Shown: one piece after another, positions 13,396 to 22,162 of the stretch
Position numbering within the stretch: the first letter of the stretch is position 1
Layout of the letters: every line of letters starts with the position of its first letter
DNA from: a virus
IMG/VR virus record: IMGVR_UViG_3300047560_000036
Location: 1-22,644 of that record
Direction: 5' to 3' (one strand)
Length of the DNA stretch: 22,644 nt
Translations under genes and position numbers: made by a program
Notes under the pieces: generated by a model
What the model was told of the DNA's origin: nothing
What the model saw: only the letters and a program-made list of their open reading frames with translations
Databases searched by the model: none

Positions 13396-14039
13396 CCTAC
13401 CTAGAATTGGTTAACGATGTACTGGTCAGGCTCCGTGAGCCTGTTGTCACTACTGTTAGTGAAACTACTTATTCAGCCCTGATTGGCAAGTTTGTCAACG
13501 ATGCAAAGCGTCAGATTGAAGATGCTTTTGCTTGGAATGTGCTTGGTCAGACTTTGACTGTCACCACTGCAAGTGGCACTGCTTCTTACTCTTTGACTGG
13601 CTCTGGACAAAAGTTCCAAGTCACCAATGTGTTGAACACCACAAGCAACATCACAATGCGGAACATCAGCACTGCTGATATGAACCGTAAGCAGAACTTT
13701 CAGCCTACTGTGAACACTGTTCCGACAGAGTTTGCATTTGATGGCGTGGATGGTAGCTATGACACCAAGGTAACGGTTTATCCAAAGCCTGATGGTGTTT
13801 ATACCTTGAAGTTCTTTATGACCATCCCTCAAGCCACCTTGTCTTCTGACAACACTGTGGTTTTGGTTCCTGATGTGTTGATTGTGCAAAACGCCTATGC
13901 TCGTGCTTTGGTTGAGCGTGGCGAGGATGGTGGTTTGTCGTCTTCTGAGGCTTATGCTTTGTATCGGTCTATGTTGTCCGACTACATTGCTTTGGAAGGC
14001 ACTCGTTTCCCTGATAACGATGGGTTTGATGCCGTATGA
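13392..14039 (+). CDS. Head-tail connector (tail tubular protein A / gp4-like)
   Basis: The 215-aa protein begins YLELVNDVLVRLREPVVTTV and has a helix LIGKFVNDAKRQIEDAFAWNVL, beta strands (TLTVTTASGTASYSLTGSG) and a C-terminal helix (LIVQNAYARALVERGEDGG...LYRSMLSDYIALE). This matches adaptor proteins (T7 gp11-like or P22 gp4-like) that sit under the portal and start tail building. It directly precedes the nozzle gene, as in other podoviruses. ATGA overlaps couple it to both neighbours. Confidence 0.85.
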   Translation: MTYLELVNDVLVRLREPVVTTVSETTYSALIGKFVNDAKRQIEDAFAWNVLGQTLTVTTASGTASYSLTGSGQKFQVTNVLNTTSNITMRNISTADMNRKQNFQPTVNTVPTEFAFDGVDGSYDTKVTVYPKPDGVYTLKFFMTIPQATLSSDNTVVLVPDVLIVQNAYARALVERGEDGGLSSSEAYALYRSMLSDYIALEGTRFPDNDGFDAV

Positions 14040-15595
14040 CACAAGCACTCCGCACATTCAGCGTTCAGGCTCCAGGCTTCTTTGGGTTGAACACCCAAGA
14101 TAGTCCTTTGACGCTTGAATCTGGGTTTGCTGCCATTGCGGTGAACTGCGTGATTGACCAATATGGTCGTATTGGTGCGCGTAAAGGCTTTTCCCGCGTT
14201 AATTCCACCTCTGGCAACCTTGGCGCTAATGATGTCAAGGTAATGCACGAGTTGATTCAGGCTGACGGCACTTTGACTGTGTTGTTTGCTGGTAACAACA
14301 AGATATTTAAGCTCGATGGCTCAAATGCTGTTGTGGAATTGACCTATGGGGGGGGAGGGTCTGCGCCGACCATCTCTGCAAGCAATTGGTCTTGTGCTTC
14401 TTTGAATGGAATTACTTATTTCTTCCAGTCTGGTCACGACCCATTGATTTACGACCCTGCGGTGAGCACAACCACTTACCGCCGCGTGTCTGAGAAAACA
14501 GGCTATGTTGGCACTGTGCCATCTGGCAATATTGTTATATCTGCCTTTGGTCGCTTGTGGGCTGCTGATACAACGACAAACAACGCCACTGTTTACTTCT
14601 CTGATTTGTTGGCAGGCCATGTGTGGTCAACAGGTACGGCTGGTAGCTTGGATGTGTCTCGCGTGTGGGCAAATGGTGCAGATCAAGTCATGGGCTTGGC
14701 TGCTCACAATAACTTCCTTGTTATCTTTGGCAAGCGTCAAATCTTGGTTTATCAGGGTGCTACAACCCCATCTACCATGTCATTGAACGACACTATTGGA
14801 AGCATTGGTTGTATTGCTCGGGACTCAATTGCGTCTACTGGAACTGATATTATTTTCTTGTCTAACAGTGGTGTGCGTAGCTTGTTGCGTACTATTCAAG
14901 AGAAGTCTGCTCCTTTGCGTGACTTGTCAAAAAATGTCCGCAATGACTTGATGACCTATGTTTCTGGTGAGACTGCGGCAAACATCAAAGCTGTGTACTC
15001 TGAAAAAGAGGCTTTCTATCTGCTGACACTTCCTACTGCCAAGCAAGTTTATGTGTTTGACACAAAGGCTACTTTGCAAGATGGTTCAGCAAGGGTGACG
15101 ACTTGGGACTCTATTGAGCCTACATCGTTGCTGTCACGCCGCAATGGTGATGTTCTGATTGGCAAGAATGGCTATGTCTGCAAGTATGGCACTTACTATG
15201 ACCATACAGCCACCTATCGGATGCAGTATTTCACCAATTACTCTGACTTGGGTGATGTGAACATTACATCTATCTTGAAGAAGATTTCTGTGGTGGTGAT
15301 TGGCGGCTCAAATCAGGGCTTCACGATCAAATGGGGATATGACTTCAGTGGTCAGTATTACTCTGTTGTTGCCAACATCCCCGTGTCCACCGTGGCTGAA
15401 TATGGCACTGCTGAGTATGGCGCTAACGGCTCTCCTGTGGCTTATTACTCGCAAGGTATTCAGTTGAGCACATTAGTTGGTCAGGCTTCTGGGTTTGGCA
15501 AGGTTGTGCAAACAGGTTATGAAGTACAAGTTGCTGGCTCTGCTGTCAGCATTCAGAAGATTGAGATACAGGCTAAGAACGGCAAATTGGCATAA
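14036..15595 (+). CDS. Tail tubular protein B / nozzle-like protein
   Basis: This 519-aa beta-rich protein opens FSVQAPGFFGLNTQDSPLTLESGFAAIAVNCVID with RIGARKGFSRV, the usual start of podovirus nozzle (T7 gp12-like or P22 gp10-like) proteins. Repeated strand motifs suggest a beta-propeller (GNNKIFKLDGSN, FGRLWAADTTTN, GKRQILVYQGAT, IIFLSNSGVRSL, KQVYVFDTKATL). It would cap the tail tube and open for DNA ejection. A G8 tract (14348-14355) lies in the TYGGGGSA turn. The ATGA overlap with the connector gene supports co-translation. Confidence 0.9.
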   Translation: MTQALRTFSVQAPGFFGLNTQDSPLTLESGFAAIAVNCVIDQYGRIGARKGFSRVNSTSGNLGANDVKVMHELIQADGTLTVLFAGNNKIFKLDGSNAVVELTYGGGGSAPTISASNWSCASLNGITYFFQSGHDPLIYDPAVSTTTYRRVSEKTGYVGTVPSGNIVISAFGRLWAADTTTNNATVYFSDLLAGHVWSTGTAGSLDVSRVWANGADQVMGLAAHNNFLVIFGKRQILVYQGATTPSTMSLNDTIGSIGCIARDSIASTGTDIIFLSNSGVRSLLRTIQEKSAPLRDLSKNVRNDLMTYVSGETAANIKAVYSEKEAFYLLTLPTAKQVYVFDTKATLQDGSARVTTWDSIEPTSLLSRRNGDVLIGKNGYVCKYGTYYDHTATYRMQYFTNYSDLGDVNITSILKKISVVVIGGSNQGFTIKWGYDFSGQYYSVVANIPVSTVAEYGTAEYGANGSPVAYYSQGIQLSTLVGQASGFGKVVQTGYEVQVAGSAVSIQKIEIQAKNGKLA

Positions 15596-15604
15596 GGATT
15601 AGAT

Positions 15605-15880
15605 ATGGCAAATTACACCAAAACCACAAACTTCGCTGCCAAGGATGCTTTGTCGCCTGGCAATGCTAGCAAGGTTGTCAAGGGAACTGAGATTGATACT
15701 GAGTTCACCAATATTGCGACTGCGATTGCTACAAAGGCAGACGGTACTTTCACAAACTTCTCGTTTGTGGAAACAAGCAATGTGTTGTACATCTACAACT
15801 CATCGACTGCTGTGGCAAAGATTGACGCATCGGGTAATTTGACCGTGTTGGGCAACATCATTGCCAACGGAACAGTTTAA
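15605..15880 (+). CDS. Small fibre/tail appendage protein (91 aa)
   Basis: The sequence YTKTTNFAAKDALSPGNAS, then KVVKGTEIDTEFTNIATAIA, is the common N-terminal anchor of phage fibres. Here the chain stops soon after a short shaft motif (VAKIDASGNLTVLGNIIANGTV). It may be a short fibre, or an anchor joining the tail to the longer fibres coded upstream. Its C-terminus (NIIANGTV) closely resembles that of the collagen-like fibre (NIVANGTP). AAGGA precedes the ATG by six bases. Confidence 0.83.
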   Translation: MANYTKTTNFAAKDALSPGNASKVVKGTEIDTEFTNIATAIATKADGTFTNFSFVETSNVLYIYNSSTAVAKIDASGNLTVLGNIIANGTV

Positions 15881-15891
15881 GCAGAGTAATT

Positions 15892-18342
15892 ATGAGCTGG
15901 CTTTCAAAACTTACTGAAAATCTAGATAAGTTAGGGGACACTGCTGTCTCCAAAATGGCTAGCATTCCTTCTTACAATGAAAGATTAAAGCAAACCAATC
16001 CAGAGGCTTATGCTCAACTTGAAAAGCTGATGTCATATTCAGCGAATGAGGCTTTTGGTGGGAAGCCACAAGACTGGCAAGCTCAGATTTTCACAAACTT
16101 AGACACATCAAAACTTGATGCGCCAAAGAAGATTGATACTGGCAAATATGTTGATACGCCTGTTTACTATTATGACGAGTGGTTAGGCCAGATTCCTGCT
16201 GGAACTCAAAAACAATGGCAAACCGGTGAAACACCAAAGGGTTTTACTCCATCCTATGAGTTGGTGCAGATGGGTGAACTTGCTCCAGAACAAAGGTTAA
16301 ATGGCTACACAAAAGACCTTGGCATGGTAAATGGCCTTCCAGTTGTTGCTAATTACGACATTGAAGGCAACTTAACGGGTTACGATGCTCCTACTGAAGG
16401 TTATCGCAACTGGATTAACGGTAAACAAAGCGTTTCTGGGCGGTGGGATGCGGAAGGCAAGGCCACCCCTAGACAGTTTGCTGGTGGTGGCGGTGGTTTT
16501 TTTGGCAACTTATTGGCTGATCTAGGGCCTATTGCTCCGATTGCTTTGGCATTTGCTTTGCCAGGTGCGGGTGCTGCTATCGGTTCTGCATTGGGTACTT
16601 CTGCTGCTGTTGGCACTGGTCTAGCTAGTGCTGGATTAGGTGCTTTGCAAGGTGCTTCTGGTGAAGATTTGCTTAAAGGCGCGGCTCTAGGGACTATCGG
16701 CGGCGCAATTGGTTCCAATGTAGCTGGTTTAACAGACAATGCGGCTTTGGGTCAGATTGCTGGTGGTACAACATCAGGATTGTTGTCAGGTAAGGATTTT
16801 GAGTCATCTTTGGCTGGCGCTGCGCTAAACACTGGCACTCAGCAACTTGCTCAAAACATACTATCTACGCCTGTTGCCGCTACTCCTTTGCCGACAACAG
16901 ATAACTATTCTGTTAATGCTGATTACAGCATTTCTGCCCCTGCTTCTAGTGGATTGGGTTTAAAGGCTACTCTTGCTCCATTGGACATGAGCAACCCATA
17001 TTCGTTCGATACAACTCTTGCTGCCACTGGTGGATTGGGTTTAAATCTTAATAGAGCCGCATCTGCTGGCAATATTGAGGCGATGGGTGGTGGTCAGGGT
17101 TTGTTGGGCAATATTGGTGAAGGCAAGACTTTGAGCGAGATTGGCTCTGCTTATAAGAATCTCTTAACAAATACAATCACTGGCAACCCATTGGGCGAGG
17201 AATTGGCAAACATTACGACTGGTGCAGAGGCTTACAGCACCAATCCGAATGATTTAACAGACACTTCAAGCAAGGCACTTTCTAATCTTTTAGGGAAACT
17301 TCTTATGGCAACAACAGCAAACACTAGCGGAACAGGGGCAACCGCAACACAAAATCCATTTGCCTCTTTATTTGGCGGCCTGCTTGGTGGTGCTGGTTCT
17401 TTGTATCAGGGAAGTACCAATCAAGAGGCGAATAAGGCTTTGGCCGAACAACTGCGTCAGGCTGGTCAAACTGCACAACAACAGTCTATGTTCCGACCTG
17501 TTGGCACTACGACTAGGTTTGGCACTTCTAATTTCACGATTGACCCAACAACAGGTCAACTGACTGCTGCTGGCTATACCGCTGCACCTGAAATTACACA
17601 GGCTCAAACTCGTTTGATGGGCTTGGGTGCTGGTTATCTGTCTAAAACTCCAGAAGAAGCCGCGCAAGAATATCTTGCTAAACAATATGATTTGCTTGCT
17701 CCTAGTCGAGAGCGTCAATTGGCAGAGCTTAGAAACAGACAGTTCCAAACAGGTCGTGGCGGCTTGTCTGTTGGGGCGACTGGTGTGCGTCCAGGTGGAG
17801 GGCTAGGTTTACAGGCAACAAATCCAGAAATGGAAGCCTATTACAACGCCTTGGCACAACAAGATGCAGAATTGGCCGCGAAAGCAATGCAAGCTGGTCA
17901 GCAACAAATTGGCTTTGGCGCTGGATTGTTTGGCACTGCTGGTCAACTAGAGCAATTGGCTCAACAACCACTTGGTTTGAGCACAGACTTGGCAAGAATA
18001 TCTCAAGCAGCAAACGCAAATGCTGCTCGACTTGGTTTGTCAGGCAATCTGGGTGCTGCTGAGGCTATGAGAGCCGCAAACACTTATAACCCAACTGCAA
18101 GCGTTTTGAGTGGCTTGGGTACAAGCCCATTGGCTACAAGCGCTTTGGGAACACTGTTTGGTAACACTGCATTAGGTAAATCATTAAGTAGCTTCTTGAG
18201 TGGCACAGGCGGAGACTATTTCACAGGTTCTCCTGAAGGGGTTAATTTTGGCAATATCACATTAGAAGACATTGCAAAATATGCTTCAGCTAATCCTTAT
18301 GAAAACTTTTTAAACCCAGATGAAACTTGGATGGGAGAATAA
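15892..18342 (+). CDS. Internal virion / DNA-ejection protein (816 aa)
   Basis: This is a long Gly/Ala/Gln-rich protein, first of three in the ejection block. Residues from about 197 to 330 begin GGGGGFFGNLLADL and contain hydrophobic glycine-zipper helices (IAPIALAFALPGAGAAIGSA, ALGTIGGAIGSNVAG), suited to inserting in the host membrane. The C-terminal part is helical and Gln-rich (LAEQLRQAGQTAQQQ; YLAKQYDLLAPSRERQLAELR). Such proteins are packed in the capsid and ejected to form a DNA channel. No lysozyme or transglycosylase motif is visible. The SD is weak. Role inferred from position and composition. Confidence 0.82.
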   Translation: MSWLSKLTENLDKLGDTAVSKMASIPSYNERLKQTNPEAYAQLEKLMSYSANEAFGGKPQDWQAQIFTNLDTSKLDAPKKIDTGKYVDTPVYYYDEWLGQIPAGTQKQWQTGETPKGFTPSYELVQMGELAPEQRLNGYTKDLGMVNGLPVVANYDIEGNLTGYDAPTEGYRNWINGKQSVSGRWDAEGKATPRQFAGGGGGFFGNLLADLGPIAPIALAFALPGAGAAIGSALGTSAAVGTGLASAGLGALQGASGEDLLKGAALGTIGGAIGSNVAGLTDNAALGQIAGGTTSGLLSGKDFESSLAGAALNTGTQQLAQNILSTPVAATPLPTTDNYSVNADYSISAPASSGLGLKATLAPLDMSNPYSFDTTLAATGGLGLNLNRAASAGNIEAMGGGQGLLGNIGEGKTLSEIGSAYKNLLTNTITGNPLGEELANITTGAEAYSTNPNDLTDTSSKALSNLLGKLLMATTANTSGTGATATQNPFASLFGGLLGGAGSLYQGSTNQEANKALAEQLRQAGQTAQQQSMFRPVGTTTRFGTSNFTIDPTTGQLTAAGYTAAPEITQAQTRLMGLGAGYLSKTPEEAAQEYLAKQYDLLAPSRERQLAELRNRQFQTGRGGLSVGATGVRPGGGLGLQATNPEMEAYYNALAQQDAELAAKAMQAGQQQIGFGAGLFGTAGQLEQLAQQPLGLSTDLARISQAANANAARLGLSGNLGAAEAMRAANTYNPTASVLSGLGTSPLATSALGTLFGNTALGKSLSSFLSGTGGDYFTGSPEGVNFGNITLEDIAKYASANPYENFLNPDETWMGE

Positions 18343-18344
18343 AA

Positions 18345-19505
18345 ATGGCAACAGATAGCATCGTAGCTGGATTATTTGCTGACCCTAACACGTATGAAAT
18401 GCAACAACTTGCTTTGCAGAGAGCATTGAATGAGCGCACAGCTCAACTAAGCCCTGAGCAACAAGTAACTGCTGGTTTGCGTACTGCTGGTTACCAGTTG
18501 GGTCAAGGTGTTGGCGGCTTGATGGGCGCACAAGACCCTCAGCTACAAATAATTAGCCAACGCAATGCCATTTTGCGTGAGATTGACCAAACTGACCCAC
18601 AATCAATCATTGCTGGAGCAAGAAGGCTCCAACAAATTGACCCACAAGGTGCTGCTTCTTTGGTTAACGCTGCTCGTCAAGTAGAAGCCTCAAGAATGCA
18701 AAGAGCTGTACAAGAAAGCCAGATTGTTCGTAATTTGCGTGAGCGTCCTACCAGTCGTTCAGAGTTGGCCAAGTTGCAGGATGATCGTGCAGAATTGGTT
18801 GCTCAGTTTGGTGAAAATGACCCGCGAGTTAAGCAATTTGATGACTTAATTGCCAAGAAAACCACACCTAGCAAAAGCATTGGAGCAGAAATTGTTGAAG
18901 GTTTGGCTGGTGTTCTTAGTCCTAAAGATGCCAAAGCTGTTCCTGACTTTAGGAATGCTGTTCGTCAGACAATTAAACCTCAGATTGATGTGATTACATC
19001 AACAGATCAGGCTTTAAGTCAGCTTGAGTTGTCTGTTAAACAAAATAATCCTGCCGCATTCAATGCTGCTCGACTTCAATTGGCTCGTGCGATTGGCGGT
19101 AGCGGAGACATTTCCAACAAAGAGATTCAGGCGGCTGGTGGCGACCCATCTATTTATGGACGACTGATTGACACAACATCTACATTGTTCACTGGCACTC
19201 CCACGATTGAAGCTCAGAAAAACATTGAAAAGACACTTCAGGCTTTGCAGACTGTTGCCAAAAAGAAGGCAAATGACGAAATCGGCGTTCAAAAGCGTAT
19301 TGCCTTGGAGAGCCGACTTGGAACACAATCTCAGATTGATAGCGCTCTAGACTTCCCTGAATTGCGTGGTGGCGCTGCCAAACCAAGTTTTGCCAACATT
19401 CCTCCTGCGGCAATCAATGATTTGAAGGCAGGAAAAGGCACAAAAGAGCAATTTGATGCTATCTTTGGTAAGGGCGCAGCAGATAGCGTTCTTGGAGGAA
19501 AATAA
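18345..19505 (+). CDS. Internal virion protein, helical (386 aa)
   Basis: The protein is predicted to be mostly helical and Gln/Ala-rich, beginning MATDSIVAGLFADPNTYEMQ, then QLALQRALNERTAQLSPEQQ and an amphipathic GYQLGQGVGGLMG. The middle carries charged helices (KLQDDRAELVAQFGENDPRVKQ). The ATG at 18345 is two bases after the previous stop with GGGAGAATAAAA upstream; an in-frame ATG at 18327 lies inside the upstream gene and is less likely. It sits between two ejection-protein genes, so a second internal core protein is the natural reading. No enzyme motif is seen. Confidence 0.78.
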   Translation: MATDSIVAGLFADPNTYEMQQLALQRALNERTAQLSPEQQVTAGLRTAGYQLGQGVGGLMGAQDPQLQIISQRNAILREIDQTDPQSIIAGARRLQQIDPQGAASLVNAARQVEASRMQRAVQESQIVRNLRERPTSRSELAKLQDDRAELVAQFGENDPRVKQFDDLIAKKTTPSKSIGAEIVEGLAGVLSPKDAKAVPDFRNAVRQTIKPQIDVITSTDQALSQLELSVKQNNPAAFNAARLQLARAIGGSGDISNKEIQAAGGDPSIYGRLIDTTSTLFTGTPTIEAQKNIEKTLQALQTVAKKKANDEIGVQKRIALESRLGTQSQIDSALDFPELRGGAAKPSFANIPPAAINDLKAGKGTKEQFDAIFGKGAADSVLGGK

Positions 19506-22159
19506 TGGCTGACAATCCTTTTGCTCAATATGTCCAAAGAGGCGCAGACTCAACAAACCCATTTGCAGGGTATGTAACAGATACAGAAGAACCTGCTGCA
19601 CCTGCTGGTGACTACAAAACAGAGGCATTACGCCGTGGTTTTGGTGGAACGGTTGGAGCTGTTTCTGGCGCTGCTAATGTGGCTTTTGATTACTTACGGC
19701 GCATGGGCATTGACCCATTGAGCCTTGGAATGACAGCCGCTGGAGGTCAAGCTCCTGCTCCTGAGCCAACAGTTACAGAATCATTTAAAACTGGTCGTGC
19801 AGCTGTTAAGCAGCCTGTTATGCGAGCACTTGGCTCAACTGGTGCTATGCCACAAACAGGCACAGAGCGCGTTATTGCTGGAGGTTTAGAGGCTGTTACA
19901 TCACCAGAATCGTACCTTTTCCCTCCTTTGGCTGCTGTTCGCAGAATGGGCGTTCCTGCTCAGGCTTTGATGCGACCTGCCGAGCAAGCTATTGTTGGCT
20001 CTGGTGGCCAAGCTGGTGCTATTGCTGGTGAAGAGACACAACGCAAGATTACTGGTGAAACTGGTGCTACTGGTTCCATCCTTGGTGGTCTTTTGGGTGG
20101 CGGCGTATCTGCCTATGGTGCTGGAACCGTTTTGAAGGCAGGCCCATTGGCTGGCAAAGGAATGGATATTGCCAGAGGTCAATGGGATAAGATTCGTGGT
20201 ACTGTGCCTCAAGATGAGTTGATGAAGGATGTGGATAACCGCATCAGCAATATCTTTATTGCGGCTGGCGCTGCTGACCCTAACTTTATGAAAGTATTGG
20301 ATGAGGCTGCCAAGGCACAAAAAGGCGTGTCTTTGAAAGCCCCTGGCGGCCAAGAGATGCAGATGCCTTTGAGCGCTTTGTTGGCTGACAACCCTGTTAT
20401 CAACAACTTCATTCAGAGTTTGTCGTCAAAAGACCCTGTGTTCAGAGCACAGTATGGCGACCAGTTTGAGACAGCAAAACGCGCCTTGCTTGCCAACCAG
20501 ATTCGTTTGTTTGGTGACCCATCAAAGGTTACTGTTAACTTACAGCCAACTGATTTGGGTAAATTGCAGACTCGTAGAGTGCAAAGCCTTGATGAGCAAT
20601 TGCAATCAGCATCACGCGACTACTCAATTGACCCCAATTCTGTTGGTCAGCGCATTGATGCTTTGGTTCAGCAAAAGGAAAAGGCGGCAAGGACTGCTGT
20701 TCAGCCACTTTACAAAGAGGCTTTTGATGTTGCCAAGCAGAAGAATGTTGAGTTGCCTGCCTCATCGGTGGACGATATTTACAACTTCGTGGCGGGTGAA
20801 CAAGCCTCTGATGTTTTCAAGACTTTCCCTTCAATCTACAACAGGGTTCGTGCAAAGTTTCGTCCTGAAACGACTGAGCCAAGCCCCATCCTGACTGAGA
20901 CTGGTGCGCCAATGACACCTGGCGGCGTTAAGTTCAGCGCTGCCACTGTGGAAGACTTGGACTCTTTGAAGCGTGAAATCAATGCTCAATTGCGTAAAGC
21001 CAACGACCCTGCCGACATTCGCTTGTTGACAGAGCTAAAGACTCGTGTTGGCGGCCATATTGATTCGCTTGACCCAGATTTTGTAACGGCTTATCGCAAT
21101 GCTGACAATGCTTATTTGCAAAACGTTGGACTGCCTTTCTCGGCTGAAACGCTGAAATCGGTAGACCGCAAGAAGTTTGTTGAGCAAATTGTCCCTGCCA
21201 TTATTGGCAACAAGTCAAATGTGGATGAATTTATCCGTGTGACTGGCAAAGATGGCGAAAACATTGTCCGTGATGTTTACTTGGATAGCTTTACAAAGGC
21301 TGCACTCAAGAACGATGTTATTGACCCCAAAGCTGCTAATAAGTGGCTTGCCAAGAATCGTGGCGGCGTGAACCTTGTGCCTGGCTTAGAAGACCAATTG
21401 CGTGGCTCTATCAACAATGTTCAGGACTTGCTAAACCAAAAAGCTCGATTGAATGCTGATTTTCAGCGTGTTGCTGGTGAGCAAATTCTTGGCAAAGAGG
21501 GTTTCTCAACGCCACAAGAGCTTGTCTCCAAGATGTATCGTGATTTGAACTTTACGACCAAGTTTATGTCAAATTCTGGTTATGGTCAGAATAAAGACGC
21601 TGTGAATGCGGTTCGTTCGTTCATGTTGGATGACATTGTGAGTAGCGGCAACCCATTGGCAACATTGGGAGACAGAAACAAAGCGGCTGTGTTTAACAGG
21701 GTGTTTGGCCCTACTTATGCTCAGAAAGTGGCTGATTTTGCTACCGCCTCTGATCGACTGCTGAAAGACATTACACAAGTGCCTTTCCGTGGTGAGACTG
21801 TGCCTAAAACGCCCGTAGAAATGCTGACTGGCATTCCTCCTGAGCAGATCATTAGCCGCATCTATAACCCTGTTTCTGGCCCTGTTTACGCCATTACATC
21901 GCTAATTAGTAAGTATTGGGCAAAACAAGCCTCTCAGCAGACAGAGGAAAAGCTGAAAAACCTGCTTTTGAACCCTGCTGACGCTGTAAAAGTCTTCCAG
22001 GCTGTACAACCAAAAATCAATGCTCTTGACCCTGAGAAGATTCGTGATGCCATTGATATTGGCAAGAAATATGGCATTCAGTGGGTTGCTGACGCTGCAA
22101 ATGACTTTGCAACTGGTGCGGCTCGTGGTGCAACAGCGGCAGAAGTGCCAATGGAGTGA
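19505..22159 (+). CDS. Large internal virion / ejection protein (884 aa)
   Basis: The largest gene of the window follows the two other ejection-type genes, with a TAATG overlap and a GGAGG SD. The N-terminus carries two copies of NPFA(Q/G)YV (residues 4-10 and 18-24), then LRRGFGGTVGAVSGAANVAF and a Gly-rich amphipathic stretch (GSILGGLLGGGVSAYGAGTV). The remainder is long and helical. No transglycosylase or peptidase catalytic motif was found, although genes in this position often have one. It is probably ejected with the DNA. The stop is TGA followed by C, with the next ORF in the same frame. Confidence 0.82.
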   Translation: MADNPFAQYVQRGADSTNPFAGYVTDTEEPAAPAGDYKTEALRRGFGGTVGAVSGAANVAFDYLRRMGIDPLSLGMTAAGGQAPAPEPTVTESFKTGRAAVKQPVMRALGSTGAMPQTGTERVIAGGLEAVTSPESYLFPPLAAVRRMGVPAQALMRPAEQAIVGSGGQAGAIAGEETQRKITGETGATGSILGGLLGGGVSAYGAGTVLKAGPLAGKGMDIARGQWDKIRGTVPQDELMKDVDNRISNIFIAAGAADPNFMKVLDEAAKAQKGVSLKAPGGQEMQMPLSALLADNPVINNFIQSLSSKDPVFRAQYGDQFETAKRALLANQIRLFGDPSKVTVNLQPTDLGKLQTRRVQSLDEQLQSASRDYSIDPNSVGQRIDALVQQKEKAARTAVQPLYKEAFDVAKQKNVELPASSVDDIYNFVAGEQASDVFKTFPSIYNRVRAKFRPETTEPSPILTETGAPMTPGGVKFSAATVEDLDSLKREINAQLRKANDPADIRLLTELKTRVGGHIDSLDPDFVTAYRNADNAYLQNVGLPFSAETLKSVDRKKFVEQIVPAIIGNKSNVDEFIRVTGKDGENIVRDVYLDSFTKAALKNDVIDPKAANKWLAKNRGGVNLVPGLEDQLRGSINNVQDLLNQKARLNADFQRVAGEQILGKEGFSTPQELVSKMYRDLNFTTKFMSNSGYGQNKDAVNAVRSFMLDDIVSSGNPLATLGDRNKAAVFNRVFGPTYAQKVADFATASDRLLKDITQVPFRGETVPKTPVEMLTGIPPEQIISRIYNPVSGPVYAITSLISKYWAKQASQQTEEKLKNLLLNPADAVKVFQAVQPKINALDPEKIRDAIDIGKKYGIQWVADAANDFATGAARGATAAEVPME

Positions 22160-22162
22160 CCT

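Noticed and set aside
13473-14057. 194-aa minus-strand open frame opposite the connector gene
   Set aside because: It is antisense to a well-supported connector gene and its sequence (Arg/Ser/His-rich, no motif) is typical of a shadow frame.
19901-20353. 150-aa minus-strand open frame opposite the ejection protein gene
   Set aside because: The antisense frame lies within a strong coding gene, with biased Ser/Asn/Leu composition and no SD.
20454-20894. 146-aa plus-strand open frame in a second frame of the ejection protein gene
   Set aside because: It is fully inside the 884-aa gene with Leu/Ser/Arg/Gln-skewed composition, no SD and no family pattern.
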